Below are positions 23,250 to 30,351 of a stretch of DNA of 37,316 nucleotides, one piece after another. The notes beneath the pieces are model-generated. The model searched no databases and had not been told where the DNA came from. It saw nothing but the letters and a program-made list of their open reading frames with translations. The stretch covers positions 1 to 37,316 of the forward strand of contig CAYTSA010000031.1 in assembly GCA_964440345.1 (NCBI GenBank), written 5' to 3'. Every line of letters begins with the position of its first letter. The first letter of the stretch is position 1. A program made the position numbers and the translations under genes. This stretch comes from CAYTSA01 sp964440345 (GTDB lineage Bacteria > Desulfobacterota > Desulfovibrionia > Desulfovibrionales > Desulfovibrionaceae).

Positions 23250-23453
23250 GTGTGTTGAAACAGTCCATTGTTGCCGGCTTTCAAAAAGCACGAGGGCAAG
23301 GAGCAAAAAAATTCAAGATCGATGTGTACATGGGATACACGAAAGTTAGAACTATGTAATACAGCGCAGTTATCGCTGATTTTCCTGAAACAATGGCAAA
23401 TCGTTTCAGGAGCAAGCGTTGTCTCAACGTGAAAATGCGCTAACAAACTGTTA
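23250..23453 (-). repeat. R1 repeat copy C (minus orientation, interrupted by R2)
   Basis: On the minus strand this copy starts TAACAGTTTGTT at 23453, is interrupted by an R2 element (23442-23381), and resumes with R1 sequence through ACATCGATCTTGAATTTTTTTGC to TGGACTGTTTCAACAC near 23250. It lies just upstream of, and partly covers, possible upstream starts of the PEP-synthase-like gene. Confidence 0.72.
23381..23442 (+). repeat. R2 repeat copy inside R1 copy C
   Basis: TTTCCTGAAA at 23381, then TTTCAGGAGC, GCGTTGTCTCAACG and the end GAAAATGCGCTA match the other R2 copies. The left AGAGC end is not evident, so the copy is slightly truncated or merged with R1 sequence. Confidence 0.65.
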
Positions 23454-23471
23454 CACCAAAAAGGGGAGCCG

Positions 23472-23555
23472 ATGCAACGCGCGCTACGGACCAGAATCCA
23501 CTGCCTAGCGGCGCTGGCTTGGCAAACTGGTACTGATAAGGAGGAGTTGGCTTAG
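23472..23555 (+). CDS. Possible 27-residue ORF between inverted R1 copies
   Basis: An ATG at 23472 preceded by AAGGGGAG opens a 27-codon frame (starts M-Q-R-A-L-R-T-R, ends D-K-E-E-L-A). It stops at TAG 23553-23555, exactly where R1 copy B begins. The ribosome site is good, but the peptide matches nothing I recognise. It could be a small gene, a gene remnant trapped between the two repeats, or chance. The whole unique segment here is only about 100 bases. Confidence 0.2.
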   Translation: MQRALRTRIHCLAALAWQTGTDKEELA

Positions 23556-23807
23556 CAGGCTGTTGAAATACCACGATGGCTGCGTTGCTTCAAAAAGCTC
23601 ACAATCTCGCGTAGTAAATATACACGTCGATCTTGAACTTTTTTTGCGCCTTGCCTTCGTGTTTTTAGAGCATTTTGCATTGAAAATGCTTAGATGCTCT
23701 TATGCTTTTCCTGAAATAATTGAAAATTATTTCAGGAGCGAGCGTTGTCACAACGCTAAAAAGCGCTTGAACAGCCTGCGTATAAGGATTTTTTCAACAC
23801 GCTGTTA
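23553..23807 (+). repeat. R1 repeat copy B (plus orientation, interrupted by R2)
   Basis: R1 sequence begins TAGCAGGCTGTTGAAA and continues with CGATGGCTGCGTTGCTTC and CACGTCGATCTTGAAC. It is broken after CGTGTTTT by an R2 element (23666-23768), then resumes with TGAACAGCCTGCG and ends TTTTTTCAACACGCTGTTA. In copy A the same joint (TTTTTGAACAGCC) is uninterrupted, which shows the insertion directly. Confidence 0.78.
23666..23768 (+). repeat. R2 repeat copy inside R1 copy B (long form)
   Basis: This R2 copy starts TAGAGCATTTT and ends AAAAAGCGCTT. It contains an extra left segment (GCATTGAAAATGCTTAG, then ATGCTCTTATG) shared with 13970. Inside are CCTGAAATAA/TTATTTCAGG arms and the perfect 17-base palindrome AGCGTTGTCACAACGCT. 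Its position within R1 shows that it inserted after R1 was in place. Confidence 0.72.
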
Positions 23808-24173
23808 GGTCAGCAAACGTACGATACGGTACATCAATACGTCATAGTGCAGGGGCGGCACTTGCGGCCGCCCGCCCTACTGTTATGTTTTGAAGCTCCA
23901 TTGAGCATGGCGCCGGAGCCCCTAAGCCTGCAATAAGCTTCAATCTCGTATGTGAAAAATGACGCCTTGGGACAAGGCAAAGACGCTTTTCTTGGTGATG
24001 TGTGTATGCTTGTATGCGCAATCTAGAGCATTTCAATCGTTAAATGCTATAGAGACAGCCAGCTGCAACAATATCAATGGTTACGCGAACAAAGATGAGG
24101 GCGTCTCACATTTGTACAAAGTCAAGAGGCAGTACAACAGTTGAGGGCGCAGCAGGTTCGAAAGCGCAGGAGG
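23808..24173. other. Intergenic stretch downstream of lpxC
   Basis: No supported gene is present. There is a GGGCGGC/GCCGCCC hairpin at 23853-23873 and an R2-like left end at 24024-24051 (TAGAGCATTT, then AAATGCTATA) able to form a small hairpin. The frames crossing it are short and lack ribosome sites. A GGTTCGAAA near 24155 is not part of a tRNA fold. Confidence 0.4.
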
Positions 24174-25100
24174 TCAGGCGTGGGCCGGCTGCATGGCGGC
24201 TGCAGGAGACGCAACAGTTTCCCGTACTCTTGAAGGCGCTTGGGATGTTGCTTCTTCAAGGTACACGTCTTTGTTTGCCCAGAGCATGCACATAAAGGCG
24301 TTGTTCATAGCGTGCCCGGAACAGTGCACGGTGAAGCGGCCCTGCAGGGGGAGCTGCAGCACGGCGGCGTCGCCGATAAAATCCAGTATCTTGTGGCGCA
24401 CGAACTCGTCCTTGAAGCGAACCCCTTCGTGGTTTATCACTGCATATTCATCTAGCACCACGGCGTTGTCCAGCGAACCGCCGCGGGCCAAGCCGTTGCG
24501 CTGCAACATTTCCACCTCTTTGAGAAAACCAAATGTCCTGGCTTTGGCAATGCGCCGGATGAAACTCTCCGGCGTCAGGTCCAGGCTGTAATGCTGGCGG
24601 CCGATGAATGGATGGTCAAAATCAATGGTGTAGTCCACGGCAAAACCGTCATACGGCTCAGCTTCTATGCTTTTTCCCTCGTGCTCAAAGCGGACAGGCT
24701 TTTTCAAGGCATAGTAGCGCTTGGGCGCCTGCTGGCGGCGCAGCCCGGCGGAACGAATGAGGAAAACAAACGAAGCCGCGCTGCCGTCCATGATGGGCAG
24801 CTCGCCTCCTTCAGCGTAGACCCGGATGTTGTCCACCCCTAGTCCGCGGATGGCGGCCATGAGGTGTTCCACTGTAGCAACGACGGCTGTCCCGTCGGCA
24901 GAGCGCAGCGTAGTGGCCAGCGTGGTGGCGGCCACGCGTTCCGGCGCCAGGTCAATCTTCACTGGGCCGCTTTCAGTTTCCACATAAAAAACAACCCCGG
25001 TGTCATCAGGGCCCGGCCGCAGGCTCAAGCGCACCTTGCTGCCGCTGTGCAAGCCTATGCCCGAACATTCTATCGCTTTCTTCAGAGTGGTCTGCTGCAT
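24174..25100 (-). CDS. lpxC: UDP-3-O-acyl-N-acetylglucosamine deacetylase
   Basis: LpxC is the zinc amidase that commits UDP-acyl-GlcNAc to lipid A synthesis in the cytoplasm. The 308-residue product (from ATG 25100, which has GAGG upstream; a start at 25145 would add 15 odd residues) opens with T-L-K-K-A-I-E-C-S-G-I-G-L-H-S-G, the usual LpxC N-terminus. Zinc and catalytic motifs are V-E-H-L-M-A-A (His), H-K-I-L-D-F-I-G-D (His and Asp) and G-H-A-M-N-N-A-F. The length is typical. The gene follows the prfA-prmC unit after a gap of about 170 bases, so it probably has its own promoter. The organism therefore makes lipid A and is Gram-negative. Confidence 0.96.
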   Translation of the reverse strand: MQQTTLKKAIECSGIGLHSGSKVRLSLRPGPDDTGVVFYVETESGPVKIDLAPERVAATTLATTLRSADGTAVVATVEHLMAAIRGLGVDNIRVYAEGGELPIMDGSAASFVFLIRSAGLRRQQAPKRYYALKKPVRFEHEGKSIEAEPYDGFAVDYTIDFDHPFIGRQHYSLDLTPESFIRRIAKARTFGFLKEVEMLQRNGLARGGSLDNAVVLDEYAVINHEGVRFKDEFVRHKILDFIGDAAVLQLPLQGRFTVHCSGHAMNNAFMCMLWANKDVYLEEATSQAPSRVRETVASPAAAMQPAHA

Positions 25101-25200
25101 ATATACCTCATCACGTTCTTTTGCGCTTTGTCGATTTGTCAACAATTTAACTTAGCAAGAAGCATGCCTTAAACTCTAAAGGGCAATACGATGTAATTGT

Positions 25201-25244
25201 TGACTTTTATTATTTAAAAAAGGTGTTCATTCTGTGACTTTTAT
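25201..25244. promoter_or_regulatory. 10-base direct repeats upstream of lpxC
   Basis: TGACTTTTAT occurs at 25201-25210 and again at 25235-25244 in an AT-rich 167-base gap before lpxC. Two identical decamers spaced 34 bases apart could be binding sites for a regulator on one face of the helix. No consensus promoter is clear nearby. Confidence 0.25.
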
Positions 25245-25267
25245 ACACACGTTGCTTTTTCTACACA

Positions 25268-26122
25268 TCATGACAGCCGTTTGCACACAGTCACCCGGTC
25301 TCTGCCGCCATAGTCGCGAAGGACATGGGCTCGTCCAAAACACTGCACAGCTGACAGCAATGCTGCAATGCTTTCAGCTTGATCCCAGGCTGATTCCATG
25401 AACAGCCGCCCGCCAGGCTTCAACGTTCGTCCCGCTTCTGGAACGATTTTTTGCGCAGCCTCCAGACCGGTTGGGCCCGGCGTTAACGCCAGTGAGGGTT
25501 CATATGCTTTGACCTCTCTGCTCAAGGCGGCGTGCTCTTGCGCTGGGATATATGGCGGATTCGCGACGATCACGTCCAGGCTTGCCGGAGGCACAGGCAA
25601 ACAGCCGAAATCTGCTAGAACACACTGGACCTGGTTCTCGACACCGTGTCGCGCCGCGTTTGCCGACGCAGTTTCCAGAGCCGGCCAGGAGACGTCAACG
25701 GCTATTCCCCAGGAGTCGGGCCGGTGTGTCGCCAGCGCAACAGCCAGGGCGCCGCTGCCAGCGCCAAGGTCGGCAAAGGTAAAGGCGCAGGCGGCGTCGT
25801 ATAAGGCCAACACAGCGTCCACTATGTGCTCAGTCTCCGGCCGGGGTATCAGCACGGCCGGGTTCACGGCCAGGGCAAGCCCGTAGAATTCCCTCTCGCC
25901 GCAAATATACGCCACGGGTTCGCCTGCTGCTCTTCGGTCCGCCAGAGCCTGCGCAGTTGCTTCCTGCTCCGGACTTATGGCTGTGTCCATGGCCAACGCC
26001 AGTTTGGCGTGATCCATGCCTAGAACGTTTTCCAGCAACAGCCGGGCGCTTAAGGCGGGACTGTCCACCCCGGCCTCTTCCAGCTGTTGCCGCATTTTCT
26101 GCAACAGGCTACGCACAGTCAT
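25268..26122 (-). CDS. prmC: Release-factor glutamine methyltransferase
   Basis: PrmC (HemK) methylates the Gln of the GGQ motif of peptide release factors, using S-adenosylmethionine. The 284-residue product has the N-terminal helical domain, I-P-R-P-E-T-E-H, the SAM-binding loop D-L-G-A-G-S-G-A-L-A and the catalytic N-P-P-Y-I-P. ATG 26122 follows AAAAGG. It lies downstream of prfA on the same strand, the standard pairing, although an R2 copy and an R1 remnant have inserted into the 212-base gap between the two genes. Confidence 0.95.
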   Translation of the reverse strand: MTVRSLLQKMRQQLEEAGVDSPALSARLLLENVLGMDHAKLALAMDTAISPEQEATAQALADRRAAGEPVAYICGEREFYGLALAVNPAVLIPRPETEHIVDAVLALYDAACAFTFADLGAGSGALAVALATHRPDSWGIAVDVSWPALETASANAARHGVENQVQCVLADFGCLPVPPASLDVIVANPPYIPAQEHAALSREVKAYEPSLALTPGPTGLEAAQKIVPEAGRTLKPGGRLFMESAWDQAESIAALLSAVQCFGRAHVLRDYGGRDRVTVCKRLS

Positions 26123-26133
26123 GTGTATGCCTT

Positions 26134-26196
26134 TTGAGCATTTTTACCGTAAAAATGTTTTTGGAGGGAGCGTTGTCTCACCAAGAAAATGCGCTA
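26134..26196 (+). repeat. R2 repeat copy between prfA and prmC
   Basis: TTGAGCATTTTT at 26134, GGAGGGAGCGTTGTCTCA in the middle and GAAAATGCGCTA at the end match R2. The central hairpin arms differ (ACCGT, then GTAAAAATG), so this is a diverged copy. It lies right next to the prmC ribosome site. Confidence 0.62.
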
Positions 26197-26247
26197 ATGA
26201 GCGCAGAACATTCTAAACGAATCTTCTTTTACGCTCAGCTTGTCTGC

Positions 26248-26320
26248 GCGGGAAATACATTCCCGCAGGCCTTGCTGGCCGGGCATGCTCGCGAAAATGG
26301 ACTTTTTCAACGCTCAGTAA
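26248..26320. repeat. Hairpin and R1 terminal fragment after prfA
   Basis: A GCGGGAA/TTCCCGC hairpin lies at 26248-26266. It is followed at about 26290-26320 by GCGAAAATGGACTTTTTCAAC, which matches the right end of R1 copy D. The rest of R1 is missing or too diverged to recognise, so this looks like a remnant. Confidence 0.45.
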
Positions 26321-26334
26321 AAGCCTTGGGCGCG

Positions 26335-27408
26335 TCAGGCGGCTTCAGCCTGCTTCTTCAAGGCTTCCGCTTGGTAGTGGGTGATCAGGGCGTCGATCAG
26401 CTCATCCAGGTCGCCTTGCAGAACGCTTTCCAGCTTGTATAAGGTAAGATTGATGCGGTGGTCGGAGACCCGGCCCTGGGGAAAGTTGTAGGTGCGGATG
26501 CGGCCAGAGCGATCGCCGGAGCCGACCATGGCCTTGCGGCTGGCGGCTTCTTCCTCGGCCTGCCTGTCCTGTTCTATCTGCAGCAAACGGGACCGCAAAA
26601 CTTTCAGGGCCTTTGCCCGGTTTTTATGTTGCGACTTTTCATCCTGGCAGATGACCACTAGGCCGGTGGGGATGTGCGTAATCCGCACGGCGGAGTCAGT
26701 GGTGTTCACAGACTGACCCCCAGGACCGGAGGACCGAAAAACATCTATGCGCAATTCTTCCGGGCTGATATCAATATCAACTTCTTCGGCCTCAGGCAGT
26801 ACAGCCACAGTGACTGCCGAGGTGTGTATCCGGCCTTGGGATTCAGTGGCTGGAACACGCTGAACGCGGTGGGTTCCGGCTTCGTATTTCAGCCGGCTGT
26901 AGACGCTGTCGCCCTGGATAAGAAATATAACTTCTTTGTACCCGCCCGTGCCGGTGTCGCTGGAGCTCATGATCTCAATGGACCAACGCCGTTCTTCTGC
27001 GTAGCGGGTGTACATGCGGAACAAATCGCCAGCAAAAAGAGCGGCCTCTTCGCCGCCGGCGCCGGCGCGTATTTCCACGATGATGTTCTTTTCATCGAGA
27101 GGGTCTTTGGGAAGCAGCAGCAGCTTGAGCTTCTGTTCCAACTGGGGCAGTTGCTCTTTGATGGCGGCAGTCTCTTCTCCCGCCATGGCCCGGATTTCTG
27201 GGTCTGCGTCTTCCTGCATTTCCTTGCTGCCCTCCAGCTCGTCGGCAAGCCGCTTGTACTCCTGGTAGACCTCAACGACTTCTTTCAAGTCAGCATGCGC
27301 CTTGGAAATGGTCCGGTAACGCTCTTGGTCGTTGTATATCCCTGGCTCGCTGAGCTGACGCTCCAGGTCGTTGTACTTTTCCACAAGGGAGTGGAGCTTG
27401 GTGAACAT
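26335..27408 (-). CDS. prfA: Peptide chain release factor 1
   Basis: RF1 recognises UAA and UAG stop codons and releases the finished peptide. The 357-residue length is normal. The codon-recognition tripeptide appears in R-V-P-A-T-E-S-Q-G-R-I-H-T-S, as in E. coli RF1, and the catalytic loop is S-S-G-P-G-G-Q-S-V-N-T-T, whose Gln is the PrmC target. ATG 27408 follows AAAGGG. An R1 element fills the gap between this gene and the DUF1385 gene upstream. Confidence 0.96.
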   Translation of the reverse strand: MFTKLHSLVEKYNDLERQLSEPGIYNDQERYRTISKAHADLKEVVEVYQEYKRLADELEGSKEMQEDADPEIRAMAGEETAAIKEQLPQLEQKLKLLLLPKDPLDEKNIIVEIRAGAGGEEAALFAGDLFRMYTRYAEERRWSIEIMSSSDTGTGGYKEVIFLIQGDSVYSRLKYEAGTHRVQRVPATESQGRIHTSAVTVAVLPEAEEVDIDISPEELRIDVFRSSGPGGQSVNTTDSAVRITHIPTGLVVICQDEKSQHKNRAKALKVLRSRLLQIEQDRQAEEEAASRKAMVGSGDRSGRIRTYNFPQGRVSDHRINLTLYKLESVLQGDLDELIDALITHYQAEALKKQAEAA

Positions 27409-27425
27409 ACACAGAGCCCTTTAGC

Positions 27426-27573
27426 TGAGTGTTGAAAAGTCCATTTTCGCAGGCTGTTCAAAAAAAGAGGGCAAGCAGCAAAAAAAAGTTTGAGATCGAT
27501 GTGTGTATATAGCAAAAAAGTATTGAACTTTTTGAAGCAATGCAGCCATCGCGGATTTTTCAAAAACCTCTTA
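27426..27573 (-). repeat. R1 repeat copy D (complete, minus orientation)
   Basis: Read on the minus strand, this copy begins at the TAA stop codon of the DUF1385 gene (27573-27571). It continues CGCGATGGCTGCATTGCTTC, AAAAAGTTCAATAC, ATCGATCTCAAACTTTTTTT and TTTTTTTGAACAGCCTGCGA, then ends TGGACTTTTCAACACTCA. It fills nearly the whole gap before prfA. The AAAAAGTT and AACTTTTT blocks can form a long stem. Confidence 0.75.
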
Positions 27574-28575
27574 GGCCTGGGCGGGACAAGCGTCTTCTGA
27601 CTGGCACAAGCTTTCCATTTCTTGCTCAGACCGGACGCGTTCGCCCAAAGCGCCGTTCAGCGCGCAGGCGGCCACTTCCAGTTGGCTGTCGTCCGGCTCA
27701 TGGGTGGTCAGCAGCTGCAGCATCAGTCCTGGTCCGCTGAGCAGCTTGCAAAGCGCGTTTCCTGAGTTCTTGCCGGCAAACTTGATAAGCTCATAGGCAA
27801 GACAGCTGATAGGAATCATGAGCAGCAGCTTGGCAAAAACCACGTATCCATGGCGCAAGACGGCGTTTTCCGGCGACACGGCAGCCAGGGCCAAAGGAAC
27901 AAGCACTGCGTGCAGCACTATGGACAGGCTGAGCACAAAGAGCAGAAAAGCCGTGCCGCATCTGGGGTGCAGCCGGCTGAATGACCGGGTTGAGGCGGGA
28001 TCAAGTTCGGCCCCGCTTTCATAAGCCCAGATGACCTTGTGCTCGGCTCCGTGATACTGGAACACGCGGCGGATGTCCGGGATCATGGATATTGACGCGA
28101 TGTAACCAAGAAATATGGCCAGCTTGAAGAAGCCGTCCCATGCGTGGAAGCTCACGCTGTCCATATCCCCCCCCGCGCCCAGCCACTGCATCAACAAGGA
28201 CATAAGGTGGGGCGCCACCACAAACAGCAGCAACGCAAAACCTATGGCGAAAACCATGGTCAACGCCAGATGCCACGGCTTGATCTCGCCGTCTTCTTCT
28301 TCGTCCAGCGCCTGGGTGGCGGAGTAGTTCAACGCCTTAATCCCGTTGACCAAGGTTTCCAGCAACACGGGAAAGCCGCGGATAAAAGGTTTTTTCATCC
28401 ACGGTTTGCGGGCAATGGAAAACCAGGGGCGCGACTCAACAACAACCTCGCCATTGCTGCGCCGCACAGCAATGCACAGCCGGTCGGCATTGCGCATCAT
28501 TACGCCTTCCATCACCGCTTGGCCGCCAACAGCGCTGGGGGCCAGGATACAGGGAATGGCTGCACGAACCCTCAT
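27571..28575 (-). CDS. DUF1385 integral membrane protein
   Basis: From ATG 28575 the protein has 334 residues. The frame is open to 28746, but the extra part overlaps rpmE in another frame and is not protein-like. The start reads V-G-G-Q-A-V-M-E-G-V-M-M-R (about residues 16-28), the hallmark of DUF1385 proteins. Several membrane helices follow (L-A-L-T-M-V-F-A-I-G-F-A-L-L-L-F; F-L-L-F-V-L-S-L-S-I-V), along with the conserved Y-H-G-A-E-H-K and H-P-R-C-G-T-A-F-L. Function is unknown; a gene order of rpmE, DUF1385, prfA, prmC is recurrent in bacteria. The start lies ten bases after the rpmE stop, so the two are likely co-transcribed. Confidence 0.9.
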   Translation of the reverse strand: MRVRAAIPCILAPSAVGGQAVMEGVMMRNADRLCIAVRRSNGEVVVESRPWFSIARKPWMKKPFIRGFPVLLETLVNGIKALNYSATQALDEEEDGEIKPWHLALTMVFAIGFALLLFVVAPHLMSLLMQWLGAGGDMDSVSFHAWDGFFKLAIFLGYIASISMIPDIRRVFQYHGAEHKVIWAYESGAELDPASTRSFSRLHPRCGTAFLLFVLSLSIVLHAVLVPLALAAVSPENAVLRHGYVVFAKLLLMIPISCLAYELIKFAGKNSGNALCKLLSGPGLMLQLLTTHEPDDSQLEVAACALNGALGERVRSEQEMESLCQSEDACPAQA

Positions 28576-28585
28576 GGCCAACAGG

Positions 28586-28804
28586 CTAGTCCTTTTTCTT
28601 TTCGAATTGTGCGTACTTCTTGCGGAACCGGTCAATACGGCCGGCAGTGTCAACAAACCGCTGCTTGCCAGTGAAAAAGGGGTGGCAATTGGAGCAGATT
28701 TCTGTCTCCACAGATTTGCCTTTGGTTGAAGTAGTTTCAATTTCAAAGCCGCACGCGCACCGGATGGTGGACGTATGCACTTCAGGGTGGGTCTCTTTTT
28801 TCAT
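28586..28804 (-). CDS. rpmE: 50S ribosomal protein L31, zinc-binding form
   Basis: The 72-residue product starts M-K-K-E-T-H-P (ATG 28804 behind GGAGG; a longer start at 28837 is unlikely). It carries C-A-C-G near residue 17 and C-S-N-C-H-P-F-F-T-G-K, the four-Cys zinc site of the C+ type of L31, with the family's closing R-F-R-K-K-Y. L31 bridges the ribosomal subunits. It is the first gene of the minus-strand unit rpmE, DUF1385, prfA, prmC. Confidence 0.95.
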   Translation of the reverse strand: MKKETHPEVHTSTIRCACGFEIETTSTKGKSVETEICSNCHPFFTGKQRFVDTAGRIDRFRKKYAQFEKKKD

Positions 28805-29118
28805 GGTCAGTTCCTCCAGATTCTCTGCAAAAGACAAACTTCATATTCCAATGAATAAGAAAAAGCAAGTCCAGGGCGCACGATTTTTTTCTTTTCAAGC
28901 TGCCAATACTAATGCCGGCATTTCCAGTGTCAAGCGTCGTCAACTGGCTGATGTACAAAGAAAGACCGCGCTACAGGGCGCCGTTAGCTACAAAATGGCG
29001 TCTAATCTTCATCGTCCTGAAAAATAATCGCCTTGCCCCATGCCCCAGATTGGCTTAGAGTCTGTCTGTTGCCTTGTGGGCCAATTCAGTCGCCTAAGGC
29101 GTGCAATTAGTTATAATT
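28805..29118. other. Divergent intergenic region between rpmE and the BMP-type gene
   Basis: A possible minus-strand promoter for rpmE (TTGCTT, about 17 bases, TATGAA) lies near 28840-28870. A CGCCTAAGGCG dyad lies at about 29091-29101, just before the plus-strand gene. I see no RNA gene or protein gene here. Confidence 0.35.
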
Positions 29119-30174
29119 ATGAGAAATTTACACAACCACTTGACTTTTTTCTGTTGCACTGCGCTTCTGCTGGCGTGGTGCGCGTGCGCCATCCTTTTGG
29201 GCCCTGTCCCTGCCGCCGCGCAAAAGCCTGTTTTTGGCCTGGCCACCGGATTGGGAGGGCTGGGCGACAAAGCGTACAACGACATGCTTTACCACGGCAT
29301 GGTGCTTGCCAGAGCCATGCACGGCGTTCTTTTCCATGTCGAAAGCCCTTCTGACCCCGCCCAGGATATGGGAGTCATGGAAGACCTTATTGCCCAGGGC
29401 GCCAAAGTGATAATCGCAGGGGGCGGTTATCACATGGTTGAGCCTGTGGATGTTCTTGCCCAACGCCATCCGGATGTACACTTTGTGCTTTTTGACGATG
29501 TTGCCAAAAATTTCTGGCCCAACGTATCCTCTGTGACCTTCAAACAAAACGAAGGTTCCTACCTGTGTGGGGTGTTGGCTGCCAAAATGAGCAAAACCAG
29601 AGAAATTGGGTTTCTTGGAGCCTCAGACCTGCAAATAATCAACGATTTTTTTGTTGGCTATGAAGCCGGCGCCAAAAGCGTCCAGCCAGATATTTCCATA
29701 TCGCGCGTCTATATTGAAAGTTCCAATGAGGACGTGAATCCTTACAACTCGCCATTGCGGGCGCGCCGGTTTGCATTGAACATGTACGACGCGGGCTGCG
29801 ACGTCATTTTTGCTGTAGCCTCCGGCTCCAACAAAGGAGTATTCTCGGCAGCATTGGAGCGGCAAAAATTCGCCATAGGCGTGGACTCTGACCAGGACCA
29901 CCTGGCCCAAGGCTTCATTCTCACCAGCATGATGAAAAGGCTGGACACGGCGGTTGTTTTTGCTGTGAGCGAGTATTTGGCAGGCCGTCTGGATAACAAG
30001 AACTACAGCCTGGGCCTGGCCGAAGAGGGCGTCTCCCTGTCCCCCATGACCTTTACCCGGGTGCTCATTCCTCAACAATTGCACAAAGAAATCGAAGAGA
30101 CGAAACAAGGAATCCAGGACAATTCCATTTTCGTACCTTCCACGCTGACTGACGGACAGACTGGCGCGCGCTGA
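29119..30174 (+). CDS. BMP/PnrA-family substrate-binding protein
   Basis: The 351-residue protein (ATG 29119; GTG 29101 is an in-frame alternative, and neither has a strong ribosome site) begins with a signal sequence ending around V-P-A-A-A-Q-K. The mature part has F-G-L-A-T-G-L-G-G-L-G-D-K-A-Y-N-D, typical of basic membrane proteins such as PnrA/TmpC that bind purine nucleosides. Later it shows G-F-L-G-A-S-D, G-C-D-V-I-F-A-V-A-S-G-S-N and G-V-D-S-D-Q-D, all in line with that fold. It would act in the periplasm with an ABC importer, but no permease or ATPase gene lies next to it, so its ligand and partner are open. Confidence 0.88.
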   Translation: MRNLHNHLTFFCCTALLLAWCACAILLGPVPAAAQKPVFGLATGLGGLGDKAYNDMLYHGMVLARAMHGVLFHVESPSDPAQDMGVMEDLIAQGAKVIIAGGGYHMVEPVDVLAQRHPDVHFVLFDDVAKNFWPNVSSVTFKQNEGSYLCGVLAAKMSKTREIGFLGASDLQIINDFFVGYEAGAKSVQPDISISRVYIESSNEDVNPYNSPLRARRFALNMYDAGCDVIFAVASGSNKGVFSAALERQKFAIGVDSDQDHLAQGFILTSMMKRLDTAVVFAVSEYLAGRLDNKNYSLGLAEEGVSLSPMTFTRVLIPQQLHKEIEETKQGIQDNSIFVPSTLTDGQTGAR

Positions 30175-30248
30175 TCTGTCCGCCGCGGGCCTATGGACTG
30201 CCCAACGCGCTCCAGGCATTAACTTTCTTTAAGATATTTCTTCCTGGC

Positions 30249-30278
30249 TTGTCATTTTGGTTAAGCTTAAGGTATGCT
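30249..30278 (+). promoter_or_regulatory. Probable sigma-70-type promoter for the DsbA-like gene
   Basis: TTGTCA at 30249-30254 and TATGCT at 30273-30278 are separated by 18 bases and lie about 75 bases before the gene. The match is good for a vegetative promoter and sits in an otherwise empty gap. Confidence 0.5.
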
Positions 30279-30351
30279 ACGTGCTTAATACACTTTTATG
30301 GAAAATTGCGGCAGCCAATACCCTGACCCGCATTTAAAAATGGAGGCCTTG

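Noticed and set aside
24140..24175. tRNA T-arm-like GGTTCGAAA
   Set aside because: No acceptor, D or anticodon stems can be drawn around it.
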